NCBI RefSeq assembly: GCF_013425765.1 | Contig: NZ_JACCJZ010000010.1 | Coordinates: forward strand, 1 to 64,000 | Length of the DNA stretch: 64,000 nucleotides | Direction of reading: 5' to 3' | Origin: Luteimonas deserti | Lineage (GTDB): Bacteria > Pseudomonadota > Gammaproteobacteria > Xanthomonadales > Xanthomonadaceae | Shown here: positions 35,299-43,733 of the stretch, piece after piece | Layout: each line of letters starts with the position of its first letter | How positions within the stretch are numbered: the stretch's first letter is position 1 | Position numbers and translations under genes: made by a program | Notes under the pieces: generated by a model | The model's database searches: none | Told to the model about the DNA's origin: nothing | Seen by the model: the letters and a program-made list of their open reading frames with translations, nothing else

Positions 35299-36429
35299 CT
35301 AGAACGCCCGCCGCAGGCCCAGCTGCACCCAGCGCCGGTCGTAGAACGCGCCCTGGCGCACGTAACCGACGCCCCATTGCAGCGCCCAGTCGTCGGCGAA
35401 TCCGTGGCGGCCCTGCAGGCCCAGCGCGCGCACCTCGGTCGCGACGACATCGGTGCCCTGCAGTGCATCCTCGCTGCCCGAGGTCAGCCGCAGCCCGATG
35501 GAATCCCGGTCGCGGTAGTAGCGGTCGAGCGCGACGTCGTGGCCGCTCACGCGATTGCCGGCGACGTCGGTGCGATTGAAGGTGTAACCGAGCCGCCAGT
35601 CGCCCCAGTACTGCTCGACGGCAAGGGCGAGCCGCTCGACCGTCACGTCGGGATAGCGCGTGCGGCGCAGGCTGGACGCGAGCACGGTGCCGCCGTCGAA
35701 GGCGTACTGCAGTCTCATGTCGCCGAACCAGCGCGGCTGGAAGTCCGATCCGGGCCAGCCGCCGCCGTCGAGTTGCAACGCCCAGCGCGACGCGAGCGGC
35801 AGCGCGACGCCTGCTTCGATGCCGGTGTCGGACAGGCCGAAGCGCTGTTCGCGCGCGGCCGCGGCGTACCAGGCGCGCCCGTCGCTGTCGCGACCGCCGA
35901 TGTCGATCCGCTCGCCGCGCCAGGCGGCGAGATCCCGGGTGAGCCGGTCGTAGCGGAACGCATAGCCGACCTCGCGGGTGCGGGGCGTCGCGGCGCGCGC
36001 CTGCGCCAGTCCACCGCCCGCAGGAACCGGCGGTGCCGCCTGCCGGCGAAGCCCGTCCAGCCCCGGATGTGCGGGCGCCAGACGTTCCAGGCGCGTCACA
36101 CCGGCCCGGCCGCCGGCGCTGTCCCCCGACCACAGCTGGGCCTGGGCCAGGCCGAACAGATAGTCGGCGTTGTCAGGCTCGCGCTCGAGCAGGGCCTGGT
36201 ACAGCGGCACGGCCTCGTCCGCGCGCTGCTGCCAGGCGAGGACCCGGGCGAGCTGGAAGCGCGTCCGGTCGTCGCCCGGCGCCTCGACGAGCCGCGCCCG
36301 CAGCAGCGTCTCGGCACCGGCGTAGTCCTCGGCGACGATCCGCGCCTCCACCGGGTCCGTCTCCTGGGCCGACACCCGGGTGACCATCACCGCGAGCAGC
36401 AGAGGAAGCAGGAGGCGTCCGGCGCTCAT
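35299..36429 (-). CDS. YaiO-family outer-membrane protein with TPR domain
   Basis: The 376-residue protein has a signal peptide (L-L-L-P-L-L-L-A-V-M-V-T-R-V-S-A). A TPR-like helical region follows (about 25-130; A-G-A-E-T-L-L-R-A-R-L and A-D-Y-L-F-G-L-A-Q-A-Q-L-W). The C-terminal part is a beta-barrel of alternating strands ending in Q-L-G-L-R-R-A-F with terminal Phe, the outer-membrane insertion signal. Such TPR-plus-barrel proteins are used for polysaccharide export (PgaA, BcsC). It overlaps the receiver gene by 4 bases, inside the kinase-receiver-export-synthase operon. Confidence 0.88.
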   Translation of the reverse strand: MSAGRLLLPLLLAVMVTRVSAQETDPVEARIVAEDYAGAETLLRARLVEAPGDDRTRFQLARVLAWQQRADEAVPLYQALLEREPDNADYLFGLAQAQLWSGDSAGGRAGVTRLERLAPAHPGLDGLRRQAAPPVPAGGGLAQARAATPRTREVGYAFRYDRLTRDLAAWRGERIDIGGRDSDGRAWYAAAAREQRFGLSDTGIEAGVALPLASRWALQLDGGGWPGSDFQPRWFGDMRLQYAFDGGTVLASSLRRTRYPDVTVERLALAVEQYWGDWRLGYTFNRTDVAGNRVSGHDVALDRYYRDRDSIGLRLTSGSEDALQGTDVVATEVRALGLQGRHGFADDWALQWGVGYVRQGAFYDRRWVQLGLRRAF

Positions 36430-36812
36430 GCGGCCTTCCGCAGCAGGCGCCGCATCCGCGCGACCACTTCGTCGGGCTGGAAGGGCTTGGTCACGTAATC
36501 GTCGGCGCCCAGATCCAGCGCACGCACGATATCCACCTCGCGCGCCTTCGCGGTGAGCATCAGCACCGGCACCGCGCCCCAGCCGGGCCGGGCGCGCAGC
36601 CGTTCCACGATCTCGATGCCGTCGTGGTACGGCAGCATGATGTCGAGCACGACGCCCTGCGGCGGCGCCTCCTCGAGCCGTGCCATCGCCTGGCGTCCGT
36701 CCGCCGCGTGAACCACGGAGAAGCCTTCGCGCTCGAACATGAAGCGCAGGATGTAGGCGATGTCCTCCTCGTCCTCCACGATCAGGACGGTGGGCGCGGC
36801 TTGGGTGTTCAT
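36426..36812 (-). CDS. Stand-alone response-regulator receiver protein
   Basis: The 128-residue protein is a receiver (REC) domain only. The acidic pocket is V-E-D-E-E-D, the phosphorylated Asp57 lies in V-V-L-D-I-M-L-P, Thr in M-L-T-A-K-A, and Lys109 in V-T-K-P-F. With no DNA-binding or enzymatic output it must act by binding another protein, possibly the HEAT-repeat scaffold. It overlaps the kinase gene and the YaiO-type gene by 4 bases each, so all three are translated together. Confidence 0.93.
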   Translation of the reverse strand: MNTQAAPTVLIVEDEEDIAYILRFMFEREGFSVVHAADGRQAMARLEEAPPQGVVLDIMLPYHDGIEIVERLRARPGWGAVPVLMLTAKAREVDIVRALDLGADDYVTKPFQPDEVVARMRRLLRKAA

Positions 36813-39634
36813 CGGGGGAGGTCTCCCTGGGGAAAGGGGCGCGTGGGCCAGTTGCGCAGGTAGTCGGCGATCACCGTCGCCAGCGTCGCGCCGCTGTGGC
36901 GCGACTTCACCAGGCGACGCAACACCACGTTGCTGTCGTGGGCGATGGCGCTGCTGCCACTGCCGGTGTCGAGTGCGGAGAAGATGATCGCCAGGGTCGG
37001 CGGACTGGCCGCGGCCAGTTCGGCCAGCAGCTCGCTGCCGTCGCCGTCGGGCAGCATCAGATCGAGGATCACCAGGTCGTGGTGGCGCTGCGCGAGCTCG
37101 CCGCGGGCCTCGGCCAGACTGCCGGCGCCGTGCAATTGAAGCGGTTCGCCCGCGAGCAGCGTGCCGACGAGCGTGCGCAGGTCCGGGTCGTCCTCGACGT
37201 GCAGCACACGGGCCGGCCCGGTACGGCCATGCAGACAGGCGCGCACGGCCTCCACCACGCGCCCGGTCTCGAGCGGCTTGGGCAGCCAGTCGACCAGGCC
37301 GACCGCACCGCCGATCACGGCGTCGCGGCCCGTGGAGGCCGGCTCGACCCCGAGCGCGAGCACCGGCAGATGGCGATGGGCGGGCTGGCTGCGCAGTGCA
37401 TGCAGGAAGCCCAGGCCGTCTTCGTCGGCGAGTGCGAGGTTGAGGGTCAGCGCATGCACGGTCGTGCCCGCGAGCACGCGCCGCGCCTGGGCTGCCGAGT
37501 CCGCCACCACGCTGGCGTAGCCGTCGGCGTCGAGCAGTGCGGCCAGCTGCGCGGCTGCGGTCGTGTCGCTGTCGACGATCAGCACGCGCGCGCGCTCGTC
37601 CGACACGGTGGTGGTGGTCGCCCGGCGAGTCGCCAGCGGAAGCCGCACGAAGAAGCGCGTGCCCTGGTCGGTCTCGGTCAGGAAGCCGATCTCGCCGCCC
37701 AGCTGCTCGACCAGCGAACGGGTGATCGCCAGGCCGAGCCCGGTACCGCCGCGCGTGCGCACGTCGGACGAATCGGCCTGCGCGAAGCGCTCGAACACGC
37801 GGCTGCGGAAGGCCTGCGGAATGCCGGCGCCGTAGTCCGCGACCGTCACCTCGGCGTGGGCCTCGCGCACCGCCAGCACCACATCCACCCGTTCCCCGGG
37901 CGGCGAGTGCTTGATCGCGTTCGAGAGCAGGTTGGCCATGATCTGGGCGAAACGGTCGCTGTCGATCTCCACGTCGGCGTCGTCGCCGGGGGCGAAGGCG
38001 AGACGGACGTCGAACTCGCGTGCATACCCTGCGATCTGTTCGATCGCCTGGGCCACCAGCGGCCGCAGCGCCATCACCTGCAGGTGCATGACCAGGCGGC
38101 CGCTCTCGAGCTTCTCGGCATCGAGGATGTCGTTGATCAGTCGTACCAGCCGCTCGCTGTTCTTGTAGGCGATCGCGATCAGCGGGCGCAGCGGCTCGGG
38201 AATCTCGCCCGCGTGATCGCCGGTGAGGATCGACAGGCCGCCGCGGATCGCGGTGAGCGGTGTGCGCAGCTCGTGGCTCACCGTGGAGATGAACTCCGAC
38301 TTCATGCGCTCGACCTGGCGACGCGCCGAGACGTCCACGGCCACCGCGAGTACCAGCCGCTGGCCATCCGAGAGCGTCAGCGGCCGCTTGAGCAGCTGGA
38401 GCCAGCGTTCCCGGCCGCGCACGTCGGTGACCGCCAGCTGGTTGCGGCGCAGCTCGGGCAACTCGCGCAGCAGCGCGGTGTCACCCTCGAGCAGCGGCGC
38501 GATACCGTCGCCGCCGGCGATGTCCTCCGCGCGCTGACCCTCGACCTGGCCGGGACGCAGGTCGAACAGCGCCGAGAAGGCCTCGTTGCACAGCAGCACG
38601 CGCCCGCCGGCGTCGCGCACGAAGATCAGGTTCTCGTCGGCATCCACCACGCTGCGCAGGAAGGCCTGCTGGTCGCGCAACCGCCGGCGTGCCTGCACGG
38701 CCTCGCTGACGTCGCGGACCATGGCCAGGCTGTCGCCGTCGTCGGCCCGGGCGATGCGCACCTCGAAGTCGCGTCCCTGGGCGTCGCTCCAGTCGAAGGT
38801 GAGCAGGGTGTGGTCCGGCTGCCGCGCGATCCGCTGGGTCAACGCCGCGCACAGACCGGCGTCGGGATCGCTGCGGGCCGCAGCGCCGCGTGACAGCACG
38901 TCGACGCGGCCGTCGGCGTGGACCTCGTAGAGATCGTCCGGAACCGCGCGCAGCAGCGCGGACTGCCGTGCCTCGCCCGCACGCGCCGCATCCGCGAGCC
39001 GCGCCTGGCGGTGCAGGGCGCGGTTCATGGCCAGCAGGAACCACAGCATCAAGAGCGCGATGACGCCGCTGCCGGCGACCACTTCGAAGCGCCCGCGCTC
39101 CAGCACCGAATCCACCCGCGCGGATTCGGCGGCGAGCCGTGCGCGCTCGTCGGTCTCGAGTTCCGCGAGTTGCGCGCGCAGCGCATCCATCGCCTCCTTG
39201 CCGCCGGCCTGCGCCATCACGTCCGCAGCCCGCTGCAGGCCGAGGCGGTCGCGGCGCTCGATATTGGCGCTGGCGATCTCGACGCGGCGGGCGATCCCCG
39301 CATCGAGCGCTGCAAGCCACGCGGCGCGGTCGCGCCGGGCGAGTGTGCGGCCGAGCTCCCCGCGCAGCCGCACGAGCTCGGCCCGGCCGCTGTCGTAAGG
39401 CGCGAGATAGGCGGCGTCGGCGGTGAGCACGTAGCCGCGCGAGCCGCTCTCGATGTCCTGCAGCACCGAGAACATCCCCTGCGCGAGGTTGATGACCTCG
39501 AGGCTTTCGGTCACCGCTGCATTGGCATCGAGCAGCACCTCCTGACTGCGCTTGCCCTGCCAGGCCAGCAGCACCAGCAACCCCAGCGCGGCGGCGAATC
39601 CCAGGTTGTGCAGCGTCGTGCCGGACAGGCGCAA
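36809..39634 (-). CDS. Hybrid sensor histidine kinase: CHASE3-PAS-PAS-HisKA-HATPase-REC-REC
   Basis: The 941-residue inner-membrane kinase has helix 1 (about 9-26), a periplasmic CHASE3-type helical sensor (about 30-180; I-E-S-G-S-R-G-Y-V-L) and helix 2 (about 186-204). Two PAS regions follow (about 225-310 and 325-440). HisKA has phosphoryl His454 in S-H-E-L-R-T-P-L. The ATPase has N568, G-x-G at D-Y-G-A-G-I and G-T-G-L-G-L-A-I. Two receivers end the protein. REC1 (about 682-800) has Asn732 where the phosphorylated Asp belongs (L-T-L-N-L-A-L); REC2 (about 808-925) has Asp858. Start is TTG at 39634 with GAGG at 6 bases. It is the first gene of the five-gene unit. Confidence 0.92.
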   Translation of the reverse strand: MRLSGTTLHNLGFAAALGLLVLLAWQGKRSQEVLLDANAAVTESLEVINLAQGMFSVLQDIESGSRGYVLTADAAYLAPYDSGRAELVRLRGELGRTLARRDRAAWLAALDAGIARRVEIASANIERRDRLGLQRAADVMAQAGGKEAMDALRAQLAELETDERARLAAESARVDSVLERGRFEVVAGSGVIALLMLWFLLAMNRALHRQARLADAARAGEARQSALLRAVPDDLYEVHADGRVDVLSRGAAARSDPDAGLCAALTQRIARQPDHTLLTFDWSDAQGRDFEVRIARADDGDSLAMVRDVSEAVQARRRLRDQQAFLRSVVDADENLIFVRDAGGRVLLCNEAFSALFDLRPGQVEGQRAEDIAGGDGIAPLLEGDTALLRELPELRRNQLAVTDVRGRERWLQLLKRPLTLSDGQRLVLAVAVDVSARRQVERMKSEFISTVSHELRTPLTAIRGGLSILTGDHAGEIPEPLRPLIAIAYKNSERLVRLINDILDAEKLESGRLVMHLQVMALRPLVAQAIEQIAGYAREFDVRLAFAPGDDADVEIDSDRFAQIMANLLSNAIKHSPPGERVDVVLAVREAHAEVTVADYGAGIPQAFRSRVFERFAQADSSDVRTRGGTGLGLAITRSLVEQLGGEIGFLTETDQGTRFFVRLPLATRRATTTTVSDERARVLIVDSDTTAAAQLAALLDADGYASVVADSAAQARRVLAGTTVHALTLNLALADEDGLGFLHALRSQPAHRHLPVLALGVEPASTGRDAVIGGAVGLVDWLPKPLETGRVVEAVRACLHGRTGPARVLHVEDDPDLRTLVGTLLAGEPLQLHGAGSLAEARGELAQRHHDLVILDLMLPDGDGSELLAELAAASPPTLAIIFSALDTGSGSSAIAHDSNVVLRRLVKSRHSGATLATVIADYLRNWPTRPFPQGDLPR

Positions 39635-40653
39635 GGACGACCTCGCAGCATGGATGAGCCTGCGATGCTAGTCGCATACAGGCAAGAGATCGTGAGATCG
39701 CATCGCCAGTTGCGACCGCGGTCACGTGCATCACATCACCGCGTCGGCCGCGGATGCGCTGGCGATGCGTTGCACGCAATGCCGCGGTGCGGACGCTGCA
39801 ATGCCCCCGCACCACCGATGGAGCGCGACAGGCATGGAAGAAACGCCCGCTGCAGCCGGCCGACCGTGAGTCGCACTCCGCATGCATCGTCGACCGTCGC
39901 CGCCGCCGCGCACTGGGCCAGGCGGATCACCCGCAGCGCTGCATCTGTCGCGGGCGTAGACCTGATGTCGACCTTTGGAACGATCGCGCCGGCGCGCCGG
40001 CGCGACGACCGCGCTGCTCGCCGGTGCGGCCCTCGCCGCTGCCAGTGCTGCTCGATGCGGAAGAACGGCATCCCGAGCACGTGCACGGCGATGCGACTGG
40101 AGCCGCCTCGGTCTGTGCGCACCGGGGCCCGTGGTGCCGTCGAGGCCCGTTCTCGGGGTGTGGCTGCCAGCGCGTGTGCGGGTTACGACATCGGCGGGCT
40201 GCGTCGCCTGCTTCGCGCATTGCCGACGGGCCGGAGACCCGCCGTCGTAGATGCCGTACCGGCGCTGGCCTCGCGCGCGCGGCGGCGCGCCGATCGCGAC
40301 CGCCGCGCTGTCGGCGACCTCCGACTCCACACCGCGGACGCGCTCGCAGTATTCGTTGCGCATCACCTGCATCGGTCCGTGGCGCGCGCCGTGGCGCCAC
40401 CCTGAGACGATCACCTGCACGCGTTGCGCGTCGGGCCGGACGGCCTGCCGTCGCCAGGCGCGCAGGGCACGATCGCCGGGTGCCGGAACATCGAGGCACC
40501 GGGCCACGCACGCTCGGCGCGGGCCATGCGGTGGCGACGTGGCCATCGATGGCGCCCGTTCGTGCCGCCCGGCACGCGCCCGACGCCCGCCGGACTGCTA
40601 GCATCGCCGCGCCGTCGCCAACCCGGCGACCACGGAATGGAAGGGGAATGTGG
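39635..40653. other. About 1 kb without a supportable gene
   Basis: Both strands are open for long stretches only because of high GC. The candidate frames (for example minus 39736-40122, plus 39975-40250) encode Arg/Ala-rich sequence without any recognisable motif, signal peptide or ribosome site. A TAGCAT -10-like box lies at about 40598 and probably serves the next gene. It may be a decayed gene region or a long regulatory spacer. Confidence 0.5.
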
Positions 40654-41061
40654 ATGCGCAAGAGCCTGGGATTCGGCGCCGCACTGGCGCTGGCGTTCGG
40701 CGTGGCGGGAACGACCGCCGCCAATGACGGGCAGACCCGCGAAGTGAAATCGCAGGACGGTTCGTTCACCGGCGAAATCGTCGGTACGCCCGAGGACGGC
40801 AGCAAGTTCGCCCAGCTGCAGATCGGCATGAGCATGCAGGACGTGCAGGAGATCCTCGACCGCGCGCCCGACCGCTTCCATACCTACGAGTCGGGCAAGC
40901 GATGGATCCCGTTCTATTTCGGCAACGACGCGACCCGTCTGCAGGCGCTGTTCCGCGGCGAGGGCTGTCTGATCTTCACCGGTGGCAACGTCTGGGGCGG
41001 CGCCGGCGGCGACCTGATCCAGATCGAGGTCGATCCGTCGGGCGCGTGCTACCAGCCCTGA
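40654..41061 (+). CDS. Small secreted protein, BamE/SmpA-like fold suspected
   Basis: The 135-residue protein has a signal peptide (M-R-K-S-L-G-F-G-A-A-L-A-L-A-F-G-V-A-G). The mature domain has the helix-hairpin pattern L-Q-I-G-M-S-M-Q-D-V-Q-E-I-L followed by short strands, which resembles the BamE/SmpA fold. Two cysteines (E-G-C-L-I-F and G-A-C-Y) could bridge. It has no lipobox, so it is not BamE itself. AAGGGG sits 7 bases before the ATG at 40654 and only one base before an alternative ATG at 40648, so 40654 is preferred. Confidence 0.75.
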   Translation: MRKSLGFGAALALAFGVAGTTAANDGQTREVKSQDGSFTGEIVGTPEDGSKFAQLQIGMSMQDVQEILDRAPDRFHTYESGKRWIPFYFGNDATRLQALFRGEGCLIFTGGNVWGGAGGDLIQIEVDPSGACYQP

Positions 41062-41244
41062 TCGCCGGCCTGCGTGTGCGTCGGCGGTGCGTCGCCGGCG
41101 TGATCGATGCATCGCGGTTCCGCGCCGGGACAGGGGACCGCGATCGCGGGTTGCGACGCGCGTGAGGCAACGCGGATGCGGCTAAACCCACGTGGCACGG
41201 GCATCGTGCGCCGTGCCTCCCATGACAGGACCAGGGACGACAGG

Positions 41245-41703
41245 ATGAAGACCACAGGATTTGCATGCATGCTCGCCGCACTTGGCGCGATCGCGTTCGC
41301 CGGCTGCGCCACATCGGGCACCGCACCGGTCGACGCGCGCTGGCTCGCGCCGGCGCAGGCCGTGCAGCTGGCCGCGGACGCCGCGCCGCGCGGGGTCAAG
41401 GGCGTATTCGCGCTGCAGGTGCGGGCCACCGGCCGCCAGGGCGAGATGGCCTATCTCAACTCAGAGACCGATTACCGGGACCAGCGCAACCTGAGCATCG
41501 CGCTCGAACCGCAGGCCGTGCGCCAGCTCGGCGAGCGTCTCGGCGCGGACCCCCTGGAGGCCTTGAAGGGCCGCCGCATCCTGGTCGACGGCGAGGCCAG
41601 GCGCACCACGATCGTGTTCTACGCCGACGGCGTGGCCACGGACAAGTACTACTACCAGACCCAGGTGCGGGTGACCCGCGCCGAGCAGATCACCGTGCAG
41701 TAG
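41245..41703 (+). CDS. Lipoprotein of unknown function
   Basis: The 152-residue protein has a lipobox (A-I-A-F-A-G-C-A). The mature part is beta-rich, with K-G-V-F-A-L-Q-V-R-A-T-G and L-N-S-E-T-D-Y-R-D-Q-R-N-L. It ends R-I-L-V-D-G-E-A-R-R-T-T-I-V-F and V-R-V-T-R-A-E-Q-I. The pattern is that of an OB-like fold (single-stranded nucleic-acid or metal-binding folds use it), but I do not assign a family. Upstream neighbour is another small secreted protein, 183 bases away. Confidence 0.75.
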   Translation: MKTTGFACMLAALGAIAFAGCATSGTAPVDARWLAPAQAVQLAADAAPRGVKGVFALQVRATGRQGEMAYLNSETDYRDQRNLSIALEPQAVRQLGERLGADPLEALKGRRILVDGEARRTTIVFYADGVATDKYYYQTQVRVTRAEQITVQ

Positions 41704-41921
41704 GCCACCCGCGACGGGCAGGCGGAGCGCACCCGCGGCCTCGTGCTGCGGTCACCGGATCCGCATGGCGGTCCCGGAGTGCGCACGATACCGGGGCCGC
41801 GTGGCGTGGTCGCATGCCGCGCGGCGCCGCCGCCGCGGATCGAAGCCGCCCGGCGCCTGCGCGGAAGCGGCCGCGGCGGCGAGGGCGTACCCTCGCGTCT
41901 GCTCCCGCTCGCGTCGCGCCC

Positions 41922-43007
41922 ATGCCCCGTCGTCCTGTCCTGCCGCCGCATGCCGGCGCCTATCTCGCCATCGCGGCCATCGTCGCGGCCATCGTGGGGG
42001 CGTTCGCCTGGACCGCCGGCTGGCTGACGCCGCAGCGGCTCACGGCGCCGCGGATGACCGATGCCATCGAGGCCACCGCGGCCACGGCCTATCCCGGCTT
42101 CCGCCGCGCGCACGCCAAGGGTGTCTGCGTGGCCGGGCGGTTCGAGGCGGCGCCTGGCGGCGCGATGTTGAGCCGGGCGCGGGTCTTCGCCGACCCCACC
42201 ACGCCACTGGTCGGTCGCATGTCGATCGGCGGCGGCTCGCCCTACGGGCTCGACGCACAGGCGCGGGTCCGCAGCATGGCCCTGGTCCTGCACGCCGGCG
42301 ACGGCAGCGAGTGGCGCATGGCGATGAACAGTTTTCCGTTCTTCGGTGCCACGTCGGCCGAGGCGTTCTTCGAGCAGACACGCGCCTCGGCAGCCGACCC
42401 GGCCACGGGCAAGGCCGATCCGGAACGTGTCGCCGCCTTCGTCGCCGCGCACCCGGCCGCGCAGCGCTTCGCGGCCTGGGCGAAATCGGCGCCCTGGTCG
42501 GACAGTTTCGCCAATACCCGCTATCACGGCGTCCATGCCTATCGCTTCGTCGCCGCCGACGGCCAGGCGCGCATCGTGCGCTGGGCGATGCATCCACGGG
42601 CCCCGTTCGTCGAAATGACCCCCGACCAGCGCGCGGCCGCCGAGGGCGACTACCTGCAGACCGAGCTGCGGCGCCGGCTCGCCGAGGGTGCGCTGCGCTG
42701 GGACATGGTCGCCACGCTGGCCGGTCCCGGCGACGACCCGGCGGATCCGAGTACGCCGTGGCCGGATGATCGCGAGCAGGTCGTGCTGGGCAGCGTGGTG
42801 CTGGACAGCGCCCAGGACCAGGCCGACGGCCCCTGCCGCGACCTCAACTTCGATCCGACCGTGGTCCCGCCGGGTGTGGCGCTGTCCGACGATCCGATCC
42901 TCGCCGCGCGCGCGGCGGTGTATGCGCAGTCGTTCGACCGGCGCACACGCGAGACGGCGCGCGGCGCCGACGTGGGTGCGGTCCCGCCGACGGAGACCGC
43001 CCGATGA
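41922..43007 (+). CDS. Membrane-anchored catalase-family peroxidase (SrpA-like)
   Basis: The 361-residue protein has one N-terminal membrane anchor (about 13-31) and a short catalase-fold domain. It carries R-R-A-H-A-K-G-V-C-V-A-G-R-F (distal His region), R-M-A-M-N-S-F-P-F-F, then S-F-A-N-T-R-Y-H-G-V-H-A-Y. Classical catalases are longer; these minimal forms act as organic-peroxide-dependent haem peroxidases. It overlaps the cytochrome b561 gene by 4 bases, a recurring pairing in which the cytochrome may feed electrons to the peroxidase. Function inferred from the pairing. Confidence 0.88.
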   Translation: MPRRPVLPPHAGAYLAIAAIVAAIVGAFAWTAGWLTPQRLTAPRMTDAIEATAATAYPGFRRAHAKGVCVAGRFEAAPGGAMLSRARVFADPTTPLVGRMSIGGGSPYGLDAQARVRSMALVLHAGDGSEWRMAMNSFPFFGATSAEAFFEQTRASAADPATGKADPERVAAFVAAHPAAQRFAAWAKSAPWSDSFANTRYHGVHAYRFVAADGQARIVRWAMHPRAPFVEMTPDQRAAAEGDYLQTELRRRLAEGALRWDMVATLAGPGDDPADPSTPWPDDREQVVLGSVVLDSAQDQADGPCRDLNFDPTVVPPGVALSDDPILAARAAVYAQSFDRRTRETARGADVGAVPPTETAR

Positions 43008-43615
43008 GCCGCGTCGAGGCGACGGACGCGTCCGTGACCGTCGACCCCATGTCCGGAACTCCCGCGACCGGGACGGGTCCGACGCGCCACGACGCGTTCG
43101 CCCGCGCGCTGCACTGGAGCATGGCGGCGCTGATCCTGGCAATGCTGTTCGTCGGCGTCGCGATGGTCGCTTCGGTCACGCTGCGTCCGTCCCTGCTGGC
43201 CCTGCATCGGCCGATCGGCATCGCCCTGCTGCTGCTCGCGGTGCTGCGCCTCCTCCATCGTGTGCGCCGGCGCGTGCCGCCGCTGCCGGCAGATCTCCCG
43301 CGCTGGCAACGCCTGGCCGCGCAGGTGTCGCACGTGGCGCTCTACGCGCTGATGCTGGCGATGCCGCTGGTCGGCTGGGCGATGGTCTCCGCGGCGGGCA
43401 ACCCGGTCACGCTGTGGGGCGGTCTGGTCCTGCCGCCGATCGCGCCGCCGGATCCGCTGGTGTACAGCCTGCTGCGTGCATCGCACGCCTGGCTGGCGCG
43501 CGCATTGTTCGCGCTCGTACTGCTGCATCTGGCAGCCGCCTTGATGCACGCCTGGGTGCGCCGCGACGGGGTCTTCCGCAGCATGGCGCCGGGGCGCGGC
43601 TCGTCGCCGACCTGA
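43004..43615 (+). CDS. Cytochrome b561 family membrane protein
   Basis: The 203-residue protein has four membrane helices after a roughly 30-residue tail. The haem-ligand histidines are visible: R-A-L-H-W-S-M-A-A in helix 1, L-H-R-P-I-G in helix 2, Q-V-S-H-V-A-L-Y in helix 3 and L-H-L-A-A-A-L-M-H in helix 4. It would pass electrons from quinol through the inner membrane. Translationally coupled (ATGA overlap) to the catalase-like peroxidase gene, its probable partner. Confidence 0.9.
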   Translation: MSRVEATDASVTVDPMSGTPATGTGPTRHDAFARALHWSMAALILAMLFVGVAMVASVTLRPSLLALHRPIGIALLLLAVLRLLHRVRRRVPPLPADLPRWQRLAAQVSHVALYALMLAMPLVGWAMVSAAGNPVTLWGGLVLPPIAPPDPLVYSLLRASHAWLARALFALVLLHLAAALMHAWVRRDGVFRSMAPGRGSSPT

Positions 43616-43733
43616 GACGGTGTGCCGGTCGCGCGCGCGGCCATGCGGCCTGGGCAAGCGCCCGGCTGCGGACGTGATGACACCGCGACCGCCACCTCCG
43701 TAGGCTGGAGGCCGTTTCCGTCCCGCACCGTCC

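Noticed and set aside
34223..36133. N-terminal extension of the glycosyltransferase frame to 1,103 residues
   Set aside because: The extension is Arg/Ala-rich, overlaps the HEAT and YaiO-type genes, and the family N-terminus starts at 34222.
39736..40122. 128-codon minus-strand open frame
   Set aside because: No signal, motif or ribosome site; composition is like other shadow frames.
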